From Actinomycetales bacterium (GTDB lineage: Bacteria > Actinomycetota > Actinomycetes > Actinomycetales > Dermatophilaceae): 64,000 bases of DNA. The stretch spans positions 124,001-188,000 of the forward strand of contig JADKAO010000002.1 of NCBI GenBank assembly GCA_016715285.1. The letters are read 5' to 3'. Shown here piece by piece: positions 18,194-29,856 of this stretch; within the stretch, counting starts at the first letter, position 1, and every line of letters begins with the position of its first letter. The position numbers and the translations under genes were made by a program. Below the pieces are notes generated by a model. The model did not search any database and was not told the DNA's origin. It worked only from the letters and a program-made list of their open reading frames with translations.

Positions 18194-19828
18194 ATGACCG
18201 ACGGCCCGCTGATCGTCCAGAGCGACAAGACCCTGCTGCTCGAAGTCGATCATGCGCAAGCAGAAGCCGCCCGCCGCGCCATCGCGCCTTTTGCCGAACT
18301 GGAACGCGCCCCCGAGCACATCCACACCTATCGGGTGACGTCGCTCGGCCTGTGGAACGCTCGCGCTGCCGGTCACGACGCGGAGCAGGTCATCGACGCA
18401 CTGCTGCGCTTCAGCCGGTATGCCGTGCCGCAGCCACTGCTCGTCGACATTGCCGAGACCATGTCGCGCTATGGCCGGCTGACCCTTGAGAAGCACCCAA
18501 CCCACGGCCTCGTCTTGCACACCACAGACCGGCCTGTGCTCGAAGAAGTGTTGCGGCACAAACGGATCCAACCGTTGCTCGGGACTCGACCGGACTCCGA
18601 CACCGTTATCGTGCACCCGTCCGAGCGGGGCCACCTCAAACAGCAGTTGCTCAAAATCGGTTGGCCCGCAGAGGACTTGGCCGGCTATGTCAACGGCGAG
18701 GCCCACCCCATCGCGCTGCGCGAAGAGGGCTGGACCATGCGTCCTTATCAGCGGCAAGCCGTTGACGGCTTCTGGCATGGCGGGTCAGGGGTCGTCGTGT
18801 TGCCCTGCGGTGCAGGAAAGACCATTGTCGGGGCGGGCGCCATGGCCGCTGCCTCCGCGACGACCCTCATCCTTGTGACCAACACAGTGGCGGCGCGGCA
18901 GTGGAAGGACGAGTTGCTCCGTCGCACCAGCCTGACCGAAGCGGAGATCGGCGAATACTCCGGCACCCGAAAGGAGATCCGCCCCGTCACCATCGCGACC
19001 TACCAAGTGATGTCGGTGCGCCGCAAGGGTATCTACGCGCACTTGGAGCTCCTCGACGCACGTGACTGGGGGCTTATCGTCTATGACGAGGTGCATCTCC
19101 TGCCTGCGCCGATCTTCCGGATGACCGCCGACCTGCAGGCCCGGCGTCGCCTTGGCCTCACGGCAACACTCGTCCGCGAAGACGGTCGCGAGTCCGATGT
19201 CTTCTCACTCATCGGCCCCAAACGCTTCGACGCACCCTGGAAAGACATTGAGGCACAGGGATATATCGCTCCCGCAGACTGCGTCGAAGTCCGGGTCACG
19301 CTCCCCGACGGAGAGCGCATGGTGTATGCCGTGGCCGAGCCCGAAGACCGCTACCGGCTCGCGTCGTGCACCGCCGTAAAGGACCGGGTCGTCGACAAAC
19401 TCGTCGCCCGGCATACCGGAGAGCCCACCCTTGTCATCGGGCAGTATCTCGACCAACTGGAGACCCTGGCAGGTCGGCTGAATGCCCCACTCATCACCGG
19501 CGAGACTCCAGTTGCCCAGCGGCAGAAGCTCTTTGCACAGTTCCGCTCTGGCGAGATCACCCTGCTCGTCGTGAGCAAAGTCGCGAACTTCTCGGTTGAC
19601 CTGCCCGAGGCGTCAGTTGCGATTCAGGTGTCCGGCAGCTTCGGCTCACGCCAGGAGGAGGCGCAGCGGCTGGGGCGGCTCCTGCGCCCCAAAGGCGACG
19701 GTCGCACCGCTCACTTTTATGCCGTCGTGTCGCGCGACACCGTGGATGCGGACTTCGCTGCGCACCGGCAGCGGTTCTTGGCCGAGCAGGGTTACGCCTA
19801 CCGCATCCTCGACGCAGCCGACCTCTAA
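18194..19828 (+). CDS. DNA repair helicase XPB (bacterial type)
   Basis: Superfamily 2 3'-5' DNA helicase of 544 residues, thought to act in DNA repair. Order: N-terminal helicase-associated domain (residues 1-170), RPYQRQAVDGFW (Q-motif region), Walker A LPCGAGKTIVGAGAM, Walker B VYDEVHLLPAPIF, motif III LGLTATLVREDGRE, then the RecA2 motifs VSKVANFSVDLPEASVAIQ and QRLGRLLRPKGDG. ATG at 18194 with GAGG just upstream. It follows the proline-rich gene by 4 bp. Its usual Helicase_C_3 partner lies at 13252-15601. Confidence 0.95.
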   Translation: MTDGPLIVQSDKTLLLEVDHAQAEAARRAIAPFAELERAPEHIHTYRVTSLGLWNARAAGHDAEQVIDALLRFSRYAVPQPLLVDIAETMSRYGRLTLEKHPTHGLVLHTTDRPVLEEVLRHKRIQPLLGTRPDSDTVIVHPSERGHLKQQLLKIGWPAEDLAGYVNGEAHPIALREEGWTMRPYQRQAVDGFWHGGSGVVVLPCGAGKTIVGAGAMAAASATTLILVTNTVAARQWKDELLRRTSLTEAEIGEYSGTRKEIRPVTIATYQVMSVRRKGIYAHLELLDARDWGLIVYDEVHLLPAPIFRMTADLQARRRLGLTATLVREDGRESDVFSLIGPKRFDAPWKDIEAQGYIAPADCVEVRVTLPDGERMVYAVAEPEDRYRLASCTAVKDRVVDKLVARHTGEPTLVIGQYLDQLETLAGRLNAPLITGETPVAQRQKLFAQFRSGEITLLVVSKVANFSVDLPEASVAIQVSGSFGSRQEEAQRLGRLLRPKGDGRTAHFYAVVSRDTVDADFAAHRQRFLAEQGYAYRILDAADL

Positions 19829-19873
19829 CCCGCCGGGCGGATCGTGGTCACTCACGTCGCCGGAGCGCCGGGT

Positions 19874-20665
19874 TTAGTCAGGTCGCCGGTATGCCGCGTG
19901 CCGATCCTCGGTGCCCGGCGCGGAGGGCAGGTCCTGCCTGTGCTCGGTTGGACGTGGACGCTCCACCGGCGGCTCAGCCGGACTTGGTCGAGCAGGTCCA
20001 TCCGACCCAGCGACGTCTGGAGCTGTCGAGCCGCTCGAGCCGCTCGAGGCGCTCGGGCCCGGCTCAGCTGTCGGATCGGCCGATGGCGTCGGCGCGATGA
20101 CAACCGGCGCTGGAGCCCGAGACAGGGCAAGGTTGGCCAGCATCGCCGCTGGCACCAGCCCAAGAACGGCGTGGACAACCCAGGTCAACAGCACACCTGA
20201 ATCCATCGGGTTGGACAGTCGCGGACCGAGGAAGGTGTTGTCCTCGGACGTGACAGCAACCACGGGCGTCAGCAAGACCGCGACCACAACCACGGCGAGG
20301 GCCAGGCCGATGGCGGCCACCACCCGGCAAAGCGCATCCCGTCGACCGACCCAGCGGTGCACGCCAATCACGGCAGCAGCAGCGATCAGCGCGAATAACG
20401 ACGTCCCCCGCCAATCGACCGCGCCATACGCCATCACCAGGGAGGTCCCGAGGCGGGAAAGGAGGTTGTCACCCGCCGACGGGAGCGGAACGACCGTACC
20501 GTCTTCGCGCATCTCGACGTTCAGGATCATGTTTTGGTCCAGATTCACAAAGCTCAGGTAGACCACAGCGAGCCAAGCGACCGGCACGGCATACAAGGGG
20601 ATCAGCAGCCACAGCGGCACCGTCTGCCGCATCCACGTGAGGCGATCTGTCGGGACCCTGGCCAC
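19874..20665 (-). CDS. Hypothetical membrane protein
   Basis: A 263-residue protein with four predicted transmembrane helices (about residues 16-40, 88-106, 116-138 and 158-180) and a Pro/Ser/Ala-rich C-terminal tail of about 80 residues, probably cytoplasmic and disordered. An extracytoplasmic loop follows the first helix (NLDQNMILNVEMREDGTVVP). I recognise no family. The GTG start at 20665 is followed by MARVPTDRLTWM-like sequence. Convergent with XPB; divergent from the HtrA-like gene by about 90 bp. Confidence 0.7.
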   Translation of the reverse strand: MARVPTDRLTWMRQTVPLWLLIPLYAVPVAWLAVVYLSFVNLDQNMILNVEMREDGTVVPLPSAGDNLLSRLGTSLVMAYGAVDWRGTSLFALIAAAAVIGVHRWVGRRDALCRVVAAIGLALAVVVVAVLLTPVVAVTSEDNTFLGPRLSNPMDSGVLLTWVVHAVLGLVPAAMLANLALSRAPAPVVIAPTPSADPTAEPGPSASSGSSGSTAPDVAGSDGPARPSPAEPPVERPRPTEHRQDLPSAPGTEDRHAAYRRPD

Positions 20666-20753
20666 AGCGTCACTCTACGACCGACCTAGCGCGCATAGGG
20701 GAAACACAGCCACGCCCTAGCCGCCACCCATAGAGCGGGGTTCAAGTGGCCAT

Positions 20754-21986
20754 ATGAGCCAGTTGGACACCGCACCCTTCCCGCCCGCGCAGCCGCCACC
20801 GTCACCGTCACCGTCACCGACGTACCCATACGGCTTCTACCCGCCAGCTACTCCCGCCCCACGCAAACGCCAGGGACGTCGGGCCGCTGAACTCGCCACC
20901 GTGGCCGTGCTCGCCGCGAGCCTTGCCTCCGGCGGGACGTATGCCGTCACCCGAGCCACCGCGCCCGCCACAGCCAGCAGCAGCAATAGCGCGACCACGG
21001 TGCGCACGATCGCGCCCGTCGTCCAAGCGGACCCCGCCGCTCCAGACTGGGCCGCAACCGCCAAGGCTGTCACTCCCAGCGTCGTCTCGGTGAGCGTCGC
21101 GAGCGCACAAGCCGAGGGTGAAGGGTCCGGGGTCGTCATCGACACGGCCGGGCACATCCTCACCAACAATCACGTCGCGACCGGAGCGGGCCCTGGCGCC
21201 AAGCTTTCGGTCACCCTCAGCGACGGTCGCACGTATCAGGCCACGATTGCCGGCACCGACGCGGCAACCGACCTGGCCGTCCTCAACCTGCAATCGCCGC
21301 CCACCGACCTCGTGCCCATTGCCGTCGGCGACTCGGCAGCGCTGGCGGTCGGTCAGCAGGTCATGGCGGTCGGAAACCCCCTGGGCCTCGCCGGGACCGT
21401 CACGACGGGCATCGTGTCGGCGCTCGATCGTCCTGTGTCAACCGGATCGTCGGACTCGGGCAGCCGGGCCGGCGGAGACCCTGTCGTGGTCAACGCCATC
21501 CAGACCTCAGCAGCCATCAACCCCGGCAATTCTGGCGGCGCCCTCGTCACGGCCTCCGGTCAACTCATTGGCATCAACTCGTCAATTGCGTCTCTGGGCA
21601 CCTCAACTGGTCAGAGCGGGAACATCGGTATCGGGTTCGCGATCCCGATCAACGAGGCCAAGGGCATTGCCGACCAACTCATCAGGAAGGGCTCGGCCGA
21701 CCACGCCTACCTCGGGGTTTCTTCGGCCGACGGCACGGTGCCGGATGGTTCGTCAACGCGCACTGCAGCGATCCTGCGTACGGTGGCCGCAAACACACCG
21801 GCTGCAGCAGCGGGGCTGCGCTCCGGCGATGCCGTCATCGCTCTCGGCGGCAAGCGGATCGATTCGTCGCTGGCACTCGTCGCGGCGATTCGCGCGCATC
21901 AGATCGGGGATGTCGTCACCGCAACGATCGTCCGCGATGGCCAACGAAGCGATATCAGCGTCTCACTCACCGCGCGACCCCACTAG
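20754..21986 (+). CDS. HtrA/DegP-like serine protease with PDZ domain
   Basis: Membrane-anchored periplasm-side protease of 410 residues for protein quality control. Residues 1-45 are Pro-rich and cytoplasmic, followed by one transmembrane helix (AELATVAVLAASLASGG). The trypsin-like domain shows the triad in order: His in ILTNNHVAT, Asp in AATDLAVLNL, Ser in INPGNSGGALV. The C-terminal PDZ domain includes AYLGVSS and AAAGLRSGDAVIALGGKRI. The short actinobacterial forms carry this same single-PDZ layout. The ATG at 20754 has only a weak ribosome site. Confidence 0.92.
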   Translation: MSQLDTAPFPPAQPPPSPSPSPTYPYGFYPPATPAPRKRQGRRAAELATVAVLAASLASGGTYAVTRATAPATASSSNSATTVRTIAPVVQADPAAPDWAATAKAVTPSVVSVSVASAQAEGEGSGVVIDTAGHILTNNHVATGAGPGAKLSVTLSDGRTYQATIAGTDAATDLAVLNLQSPPTDLVPIAVGDSAALAVGQQVMAVGNPLGLAGTVTTGIVSALDRPVSTGSSDSGSRAGGDPVVVNAIQTSAAINPGNSGGALVTASGQLIGINSSIASLGTSTGQSGNIGIGFAIPINEAKGIADQLIRKGSADHAYLGVSSADGTVPDGSSTRTAAILRTVAANTPAAAAGLRSGDAVIALGGKRIDSSLALVAAIRAHQIGDVVTATIVRDGQRSDISVSLTARPH

Positions 21987-22060
21987 GCCGAACTCAGCCG
22001 TGACAAGCCACGTCAGGCGTTCCCCTGAGGAGTGACCTGCACGTCACGATGAGATTGGGG

Positions 22061-22332
22061 CAGGTTGTGCCGACAGCGTCAAAGGCATATCGGCACAACC
22101 TGTCTCGGACCCCTCACGTGCCCCGGTCTGATGAAGTGCAGCCGGTTCCCCCCGGATACCGGCCGTGCCCCCGCACCCCACCTGACGTGTTCTCCGGTCA
22201 GCTCCCACAGCACCGCGATCAGACGCAGTACCCATTCCGACCGTGCCAACGCCCAGTGCCCACTCCCCTGGGCCTGTGCCGCGGTTCGCCCTTCCGGCTG
22301 GTCCCCCCCGGAACCCTCCGGAAGGGCGAACC
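22061..22332. repeat. Two long inverted repeats in the gap after the HtrA-like gene
   Basis: The gap 21987-22490 shows no convincing gene but has two perfect inverted repeats. The first pairs CAGGTTGTGCCGA (22061-22073) with its complement at 22090-22102 across 16 bases. The second pairs GGTTCGCCCTTCCGG (22283-22297) with 22318-22332 across a 20-base loop that includes seven Cs. The first could terminate the protease gene, though no T run follows. Further on, GACGCATCCC and GACGCATACCC recur near 22360 and 22393. The region may hold a non-coding RNA or a small repeat element. Confidence 0.5.
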
Positions 22333-22490
22333 ACCTCTGCCATTTCCCCCGACCCGACGCATCCCATCCGGGCCAGCTGGCTCGGATATAAGACGCATAC
22401 CCTCCGGAGTCATGACATGGTTTCTGCAAGGATTCTGAAGAACTTTTCGCGCACGGGTCTCGGCCACGGCAAACGGCATACTCAGTCCTT

Positions 22491-24597
22491 GTGTCCGCTG
22501 ACCTCGCTGACCCTGCTGCCGCCGAACTCGCTCGCGAGCAAGCCTGGCTCGTGCACGCTCGCACCCAGCTCCAGCGGATGCGCGCGCGGACGGAGGCGCT
22601 GCGCGATAGCGCGATCGGCGGCGACCGAGTCTCGACCGAGTTCCTCGCGCTGCGTCTGCACGCCCGAGTCCAAAGCCTCGCGGACGATCCGACGACGACC
22701 CTCTTCTTCGGCGCGCTCGTCTTCGATCACGACATCGAGGGACACGAGCGCTGGTACGTCGGGCGCCGCCACATCCACGACGAGTCGGGCGACCCGGTCG
22801 TCATCGACTGGCGAGCCGACCTCTCGGGCCGCTTCTATCGCGCCAGCCGAAGCCAGCCACTCGGCGTCGTGCTGCGACGGAGGTTCGGTGTCGACCGCGG
22901 CCAGCTCACGGCATACGAGGATGAACACCTCACCGACCCGACTGAGCACACGGGGCGCAGCGCGATCCTGGCCGCCGAAATCGAGCGTCCTCGAGTCGGG
23001 CCCATGCGCGACATCGTCGCGACGATCCAGCCCGAGCAGGACGAAATCGTCCGCGCCGACGTCACCCAAACCATCTGTGTTCAAGGCGCGCCGGGCACGG
23101 GCAAGACTGCGGTGGGGCTGCACCGGGCCGCCTGGCTGCTCTATGCCCATCGCGAGCGGCTGGGGCGGGCGGGGGTCCTCGTCGTCGGCCCGTCGGCAAC
23201 CTTCCTCGATCACGTCGGGGCGGTGCTGCCGGCACTCGGTGAGGTCGAGGTCCGCCATTGCACCGCAGCCGAACTCGTCGGCACCATCCCCGTCCGCGGC
23301 ACTGACTCGGTCGCCGCCGCCACTCTCAAGGGTGATGCCCGGCTCGCGGAGGTGCTGCGCCGAGCGGTGTGGTCGCACATCAGCGAGCCGACCGAGCCCC
23401 TCATCGTGCCCCGGGGCGCCCGCAAGTGGCGCGTCGCGGCATACAGGGTCGCGGATGTCATCGCGGAGCTCCGTAAGCGGCAGGTGCGCTATGGCGCGGC
23501 GCGGGCGATGCTCGCGCAGCGGCTCGCCCACCTCGTCCTCACCGAGATGGAACGGTCGGGAGACTCCCCCGACGACTCCGTGCAGGATGCCGTCGCGCGC
23601 TCTGCCCCCGTGCGGGCGTATGCCGGTCGCCTCTGGCCCGACCTCAAACCCGCCACGCTGCTGTTCGGGTTGTGGTCGGATCCGGTGACACTGGGTCGCC
23701 ACGCCGAGGGAGTGCTCACCGCAGAAGAACAGCGAATCTTGGTGTGGGCCAAAGCCCCTCGCTCGCCTGGCGCCGCTCGCTGGAGCGCGGCTGACGCTGT
23801 CCTCCTCGACGAAATCGCCGACCTTATCGACCGCACGCCCGAGCCTCGGCCACGTCATCCTCGACGAAGCTCAAGACCTCTCACCGATGCAACTGCGGGC
23901 GGTCGGGCGCCGCTGCTCGACGGGCTCAGCGACCGTGCTCGGGGACATCGCTCAGGGCACGACCCCGTGGGCGACCAACTCGTGGGACGAGAGCCTCGCG
24001 CACCTTGGCAAGCCCGGGTCGCACGTGGAGATCCTCGACCGCGGCTTCCGAGTGCCTGCGGCCGTGATCGAGTATGCCGCCCGCCTCCTCCCGCACATGG
24101 CACCCGGCTTGGGGGTGCCCGAGTCCGTGCGGGAGAACCGTGGTGAGCTGGTTTTGCGCCGGGTCGCGGGCGCTCACGTGGCGGTCTCTGTGGTCGCTGA
24201 CGTGCAGGAGGCCAGTGCCAAGCTGGGGTCGATAGGCGTCATTTGCGCTGACGCTGATGTCGCCGGCTTGGCCGCAGCGCTGGGAGGTGCGGGGATCCGG
24301 CATACCGTGCTCGGCGGCCACGCGAGCGCGACCGAGGACCGGGACGAGGGCCGGGACGAAGCCGAGCGGGTCGCGATCGTGCCAGCTGTTGAGGCCAAGG
24401 GTCTGGAGTTCGACCGGGTGATCGTCGTCGAGCCAGCGGCGATCGCCGAGACTGAGGCTGACCACCGGACGGGACTGCGCCGGCTCTATGTCGTGCTGAC
24501 CCGTGCCGTGTCCGCGCTCACCGTGGTCCACGCGCGGCCGTTGCCAGTTGAGTTGGCTGGCCCGCGATCCGGCGAGTCGTCGGCCGAGTTGGCCTGA
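22491..24597 (+). CDS. UvrD/HelR-like ATPase, frame broken near 23840
   Basis: Superfamily 1 ATPase of about 700 residues resembling HelD/HelR, RNA polymerase-associated motor proteins in actinobacteria. N-terminal coiled region (EQAWLVHARTQLQRMR), WYVGRRHIHDESGDPVVIDW (conserved HelD-type block), Walker A VQGAPGTGKTAVGLHRAAWL, then ERLGRAGVLVVGPS. The frame is lost near 23838-23846; the next frame continues with the Walker B region GHVILDEAQDLSPMQLRAVG, LDRGFRVPAAVIEYAA and VEAKGLEFDRVIVVEP. One inserted base explains it. GTG start at 22491. Whether it is a real pseudogene or a sequencing indel cannot be told here. RNA polymerase rescue and rifampicin tolerance are known roles in the family; specificity here is inference. 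Confidence 0.82.
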
Positions 24598-24610
24598 GAG
24601 ACTCGCCGAC

Positions 24611-25345
24611 ATGCCTGCGCTCATCCGGTGGTGGACCCAAGACCTCGCCGAGATCTCGCCCACAGCCTTTCCCGACGCGGTCTTCGCGGCTGGCGCCGAC
24701 CTGCTCGCTCGTTGGGGCGAGCCGCACCGCCACTATCACGGCACCCAGCACCTTGTGGAGATGTTCTGGGCGCTCGAAGAGTTGGAACTCGCCGACGCGA
24801 TCGACGCCCGCGACGCAACACTGGGTCGGATTGCGGCCTGGCTGCATGACGCGATTTACGACCCGACGGCTGTCAGCGGCGCCAACGAAGCTGACAGCGC
24901 CGCGTTAGCCCGCCAGGTGCTCAGTGACCTCGAGTGCGACGACGCTGACGTTGCGGCTGTCGAGGCACTCGTGCTCGCCACGGCCACACACTCGGAACCC
25001 TCCGATGAGACGTTCGGCGACGCTCTCGCCGCTGCCGATGACGAGCGCGCGGAGCCCCCGGCTGTGTCCGCCGCGCTCTGGGACGCCTTCCACGATGCTG
25101 ACCTGTGGATCTTCAGCGCTCCTGCGACCCGATTCGACGACTACTGCGCCGAGGTTCGCGCGGAGTACGCCCACGTGCCGGACCCGGCATACCGCGCCGT
25201 CCGGGGCGAAATCCTGCGGGGCTTCGCAACCCGGCCGCATATCTATCGCACGGCCCACGCGCGGCAAGAGTGGGAGCCAACCGCGCAATCCAACCTCGCG
25301 CGTGAGCTTGCTCGCCTGGCCCCCGCCCCGGTCGACGTCACCTAG
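24611..25345 (+). CDS. HD-like predicted metal-dependent phosphohydrolase
   Basis: A 244-residue cytoplasmic protein of the COG4339 type. The putative metal ligands lie in HRHYHGTQHL (around residue 42) and in IAAWLHDAIYDPTA (the HD pair, around residue 80), followed by THSEPSDETFGDALAAADDE and FHDADLWIF. Substrate unknown. The ATG at 24611 is 14 bp past the stop of the HelR-like gene, so co-transcription is likely. Confidence 0.8.
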   Translation: MPALIRWWTQDLAEISPTAFPDAVFAAGADLLARWGEPHRHYHGTQHLVEMFWALEELELADAIDARDATLGRIAAWLHDAIYDPTAVSGANEADSAALARQVLSDLECDDADVAAVEALVLATATHSEPSDETFGDALAAADDERAEPPAVSAALWDAFHDADLWIFSAPATRFDDYCAEVRAEYAHVPDPAYRAVRGEILRGFATRPHIYRTAHARQEWEPTAQSNLARELARLAPAPVDVT

Positions 25346-25348
25346 GCA

Positions 25349-26110
25349 TCACCGCAGCAGGTATGCCGCGAGCGGCCACCAAAACTCGCGCGCCGCCAAC
25401 AGCGCGAACTCCTCGGGCGAAGCCCACTCGGGCGGCCGCGACACTCCTGGTTCGGACCGCAGGCGAGGGGCAGTCTCGGCAAGGCGGACGGCATACACCT
25501 GCATGAGGTTCGCCTCGGGAGGGAACCGCGACGGGCCGACCACGGGAGCGAACCGTTCCCAGCCGACCGGGGTGAGGTCATCGGAGGGCACCACGAGCCC
25601 GGTTTCCTCGGCGAGTTCGCGCACCGCCCCCTGGCCGGGGCTCTCGCCGGGCTCGCGCCACCCACCCGGCACAGACCAGGCGTTGCGACGCTCACTCCAC
25701 GTCACCGCGACGGCGCCCTGGCGATCCCGGATGAACGTCATCGCCGCAAAGACCAGAGCGGGGTCGACTGGGCGGTCAGAGGCCACGAGGTCGACATCAG
25801 ACCGGGAGCCCGGACCAATGCGCGTCGACAACACGCGGAGTATGCCGCGGTCGCCCTTGCGCTTACGCAGCCGCAACCCACTGGCGTTCAGCCGCCGCAC
25901 GACTTCAGCGCTCGAGGTGAGGGCCGCTCCCGCATGGAGGCACTCGGCATGTCGGTGAGCTGGCACGTCATAGTGGTCACCATCAAAAGCCCTCGCGGGC
26001 AAGCCAACTCGACCCGCGAAGTCATGGAGCTCGGTGTAAGACGTGTCGCTGACCAAGTGCGCGAAAACGGTGCCGTGGGCGGCCCACAGCGGGGTATCGA
26101 TGAGAATCAT
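25349..26110 (-). CDS. DUF4031-NUDIX fusion protein
   Basis: A 253-residue two-domain protein. Residues 1-85 match the DUF4031 pattern: MILIDTPLWAAHGTVFAHLV, then LHDFAGRVGLPARAFDGDHY and YDVPAHRHAECLHAGA. From about residue 120 it is a NUDIX hydrolase, with the NUDIX box complete: GGWREPGESPGQGAVRELAE followed directly by ETGLV. DUF4031 is often a stand-alone protein of about 90 residues, so the join is informative: both parts may act on a modified nucleotide or sugar-nucleotide. Convergent with the HD-like gene, 3 bp between stops. Confidence 0.85.
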   Translation of the reverse strand: MILIDTPLWAAHGTVFAHLVSDTSYTELHDFAGRVGLPARAFDGDHYDVPAHRHAECLHAGAALTSSAEVVRRLNASGLRLRKRKGDRGILRVLSTRIGPGSRSDVDLVASDRPVDPALVFAAMTFIRDRQGAVAVTWSERRNAWSVPGGWREPGESPGQGAVRELAEETGLVVPSDDLTPVGWERFAPVVGPSRFPPEANLMQVYAVRLAETAPRLRSEPGVSRPPEWASPEEFALLAAREFWWPLAAYLLR

Positions 26111-26225
26111 TGGGCTGAAGCCTACCTGTGGATAACTTCGGAGGCTCGCTGGCGGATCGTTCTAACGTCGGACTATCCGCCGGGCCGCACAGGGGGCCGG
26201 GCCGTAGGTTTCAAGGGAGCACATC

Positions 26226-26513
26226 ATGGCATTCAGTGTTGACGTTGCCGCTTTGCAGGGCGCATCCGGCGATGTCGCCCGCAACGCGGCCGATATCGAG
26301 AGTTCGGTTGCCGCGTTGATGGGTCGGCTCAACGGGTTGCACGGTTCATGGACGGGTGCGGCGGCGACGGAGTTCGAGGCCGTGTTCGCCGAGTGGCAGT
26401 CGATCCAGACCCGCGTGCGCGAGCAACTCGTCATCCTTGGCCAACTCATGAGCCGGGCCAGCACGACGTACCAGAGCACCGAAGACTCGGTGAGAGGTCT
26501 CTTCGCCCGCTGA
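26226..26513 (+). CDS. WXG100 (ESAT-6-like) protein, orphan
   Basis: A 95-residue helical-hairpin protein of the type VII secretion family. The turn motif is SWTGAAATEF (W-x-G) near residue 42, with two heptad-rich helices on both sides. The first ATG at 26226 has AGGGAG about seven bases upstream. No EccC or other ESX gene is adjacent; the nearest ESX genes are 35 kb away at 61.7 kb. It may be exported by that system or act alone. A strong hairpin terminator follows. Confidence 0.88.
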   Translation: MAFSVDVAALQGASGDVARNAADIESSVAALMGRLNGLHGSWTGAAATEFEAVFAEWQSIQTRVREQLVILGQLMSRASTTYQSTEDSVRGLFAR

Positions 26514-26543
26514 CCCGCACACCCGTTCAACTGGTCACACGCC

Positions 26544-26580
26544 GCAGGGCGGCCACCCGATCACTCGGGGGCCGCCCTGC
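26544..26580 (+). terminator. Hairpin terminator after the WXG100 gene
   Basis: An 11-bp perfect stem, GCAGGGCGGCC (26544-26554) pairing with 26570-26580, about 30 bp after the stop. The tail (GTTCGTGATTCTGG) has few Ts, so it is a moderate terminator. Confidence 0.7.
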
Positions 26581-26620
26581 GTTCGTGATTCTGGACTGAA
26601 CTCCGTCAGAAGTCCACGTT

Positions 26621-28600
<1,980 letters not shown>

Positions 28601-28604
28601 CGCC

Positions 28605-28634
28605 ATTATTGGCACTCTCACCCGGCGAGTGCAA
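28605..28634 (-). promoter_or_regulatory. groEL promoter
   Basis: Minus-strand -35 TTGCAC (28629-28634) and -10 AATAAT (28605-28610) with an 18-base spacer, directly upstream of CIRCE. This is a good match to a housekeeping sigma promoter. Confidence 0.75.
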
Positions 28635-28694
28635 ACGCTGAACGTCGGATGGACCTCACCAAGCACCCGACACGGCGCCGTGGTCCCCCCGGCC

Positions 28695-29845
28695 TTAATC
28701 CGGTGAGGTGGGCAGCCGAACCGCCAGTCGGAAGCCAGCCCCCGCCTCCGTGTGCCAGCCGACCGTTCCCCCCACAAGTTCGACCCGCTCTCGCATTCCG
28801 ACGAGTCCATTGCCGGGGTGAAGAACATCAACGCCCTCCCCGTCGTCTCGCACACTGATCACGAGACACCCGTCTTGGACTTCGACGCCTACTTCAACCC
28901 GGGCAGGACCGGCATGACGAGCGGCATTCGTCAGACCTTCTTGAATCACCCGGTAGGCGACATCAAGGGTCGACGCTGGCACCCCAGCCACCGTTTCGGC
29001 CCCCACGACGGTGATCTCGAGATTGCTGAACCCGCGCGTCAGCAAAGCCACTCGGTCGACGAAGCTCACCGCCGGCTCGCGCAATTGGGAGACCACCGAG
29101 CGCAGGTCACGCAGCACATCGCCAGCCATCCGGCGCGCACCGACTACTTGATCGCGGCCGGCTCCTTGGACGACGTGGGACGCGGTCTCAAGGTTGAGGC
29201 TCAACGCCGTGAGCTGGTGTCCGATCTCGTCATGCAAGTCGCGGGCGATCCGGAGGCGCTCTTCGGCGCGGCTCTGCTCGGCCAGCATGCCCTGTGCGTC
29301 GGCGAGCTGACTGTTGACTTCCTGCAAGTCCGCCATGGTGCTCGCGACGAGTTGGCGGGCATAGAACTCCCGGACGGAGTTCTCGACGACCACCCCACAA
29401 AAGGCGACCATCGCGCAGAAGACCGCCGCGAACTGCGGCTCGACGTTGCCTCGGGCGGCGCCGATGGCCAGGACAACCCAATGGATGACAACAGTGAGGT
29501 TGGCCCATACCAATGGGACGGCGAACCCGACCACGGCCGACGAGATGCATAGAAACACTGGAGACAGAGATGGTTGCGGCGCGGTCAGCGTCGCGGCGAT
29601 CCCGCACGCCACCATGACGACGGCGGCGATACGCCCCTGTCCCGAACGCGGGTTGACCAGGTTCGGACGAACCCACAGGAAGGTGATCAGGTACACAGGG
29701 GAAGCGGCCACCAGCTCGCCGGCAGAATCGAGCGCAGGTGCGGATCGGTGAGCGCAGGGATGACGATGCACGCCCACGCAAACACGAAGGTCAACTCGAT
29801 CATCGTGCTCGGGCGAAGGGCCATCCAGCGCCAATTGCCGATCAC
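28695..29845 (-). CDS. NarL-family sensor histidine kinase, frame broken near 29720
   Basis: Membrane sensor kinase of about 383 residues. The C-terminal part is intact: dimerisation/H-box RLRIARDLHDEIGHQLTAL (HisKA_3), N-box YRVIQEGLTNAARHAGPA, and the G-box DDGEGVDVLHPGNGLVGMRE. The N-terminal half has several transmembrane helices. The first helix (MIELTFVFAWACIVIPALTD) lies in a different frame from the rest; the frames meet near 29714-29725 at AGELVAASPVYL, so one base is extra or two are missing. The start near 29845 (GTG) is the most plausible. No response-regulator gene is adjacent. Confidence 0.78.
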
Positions 29846-29856
29846 AGAGCGTGAGC

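Noticed and set aside
22079..22564. 161-codon minus-strand frame in the 22-kb gap
   Set aside because: Composition is unlike neighbouring proteins, it runs through the hairpins, and no ribosome site or domain is visible.
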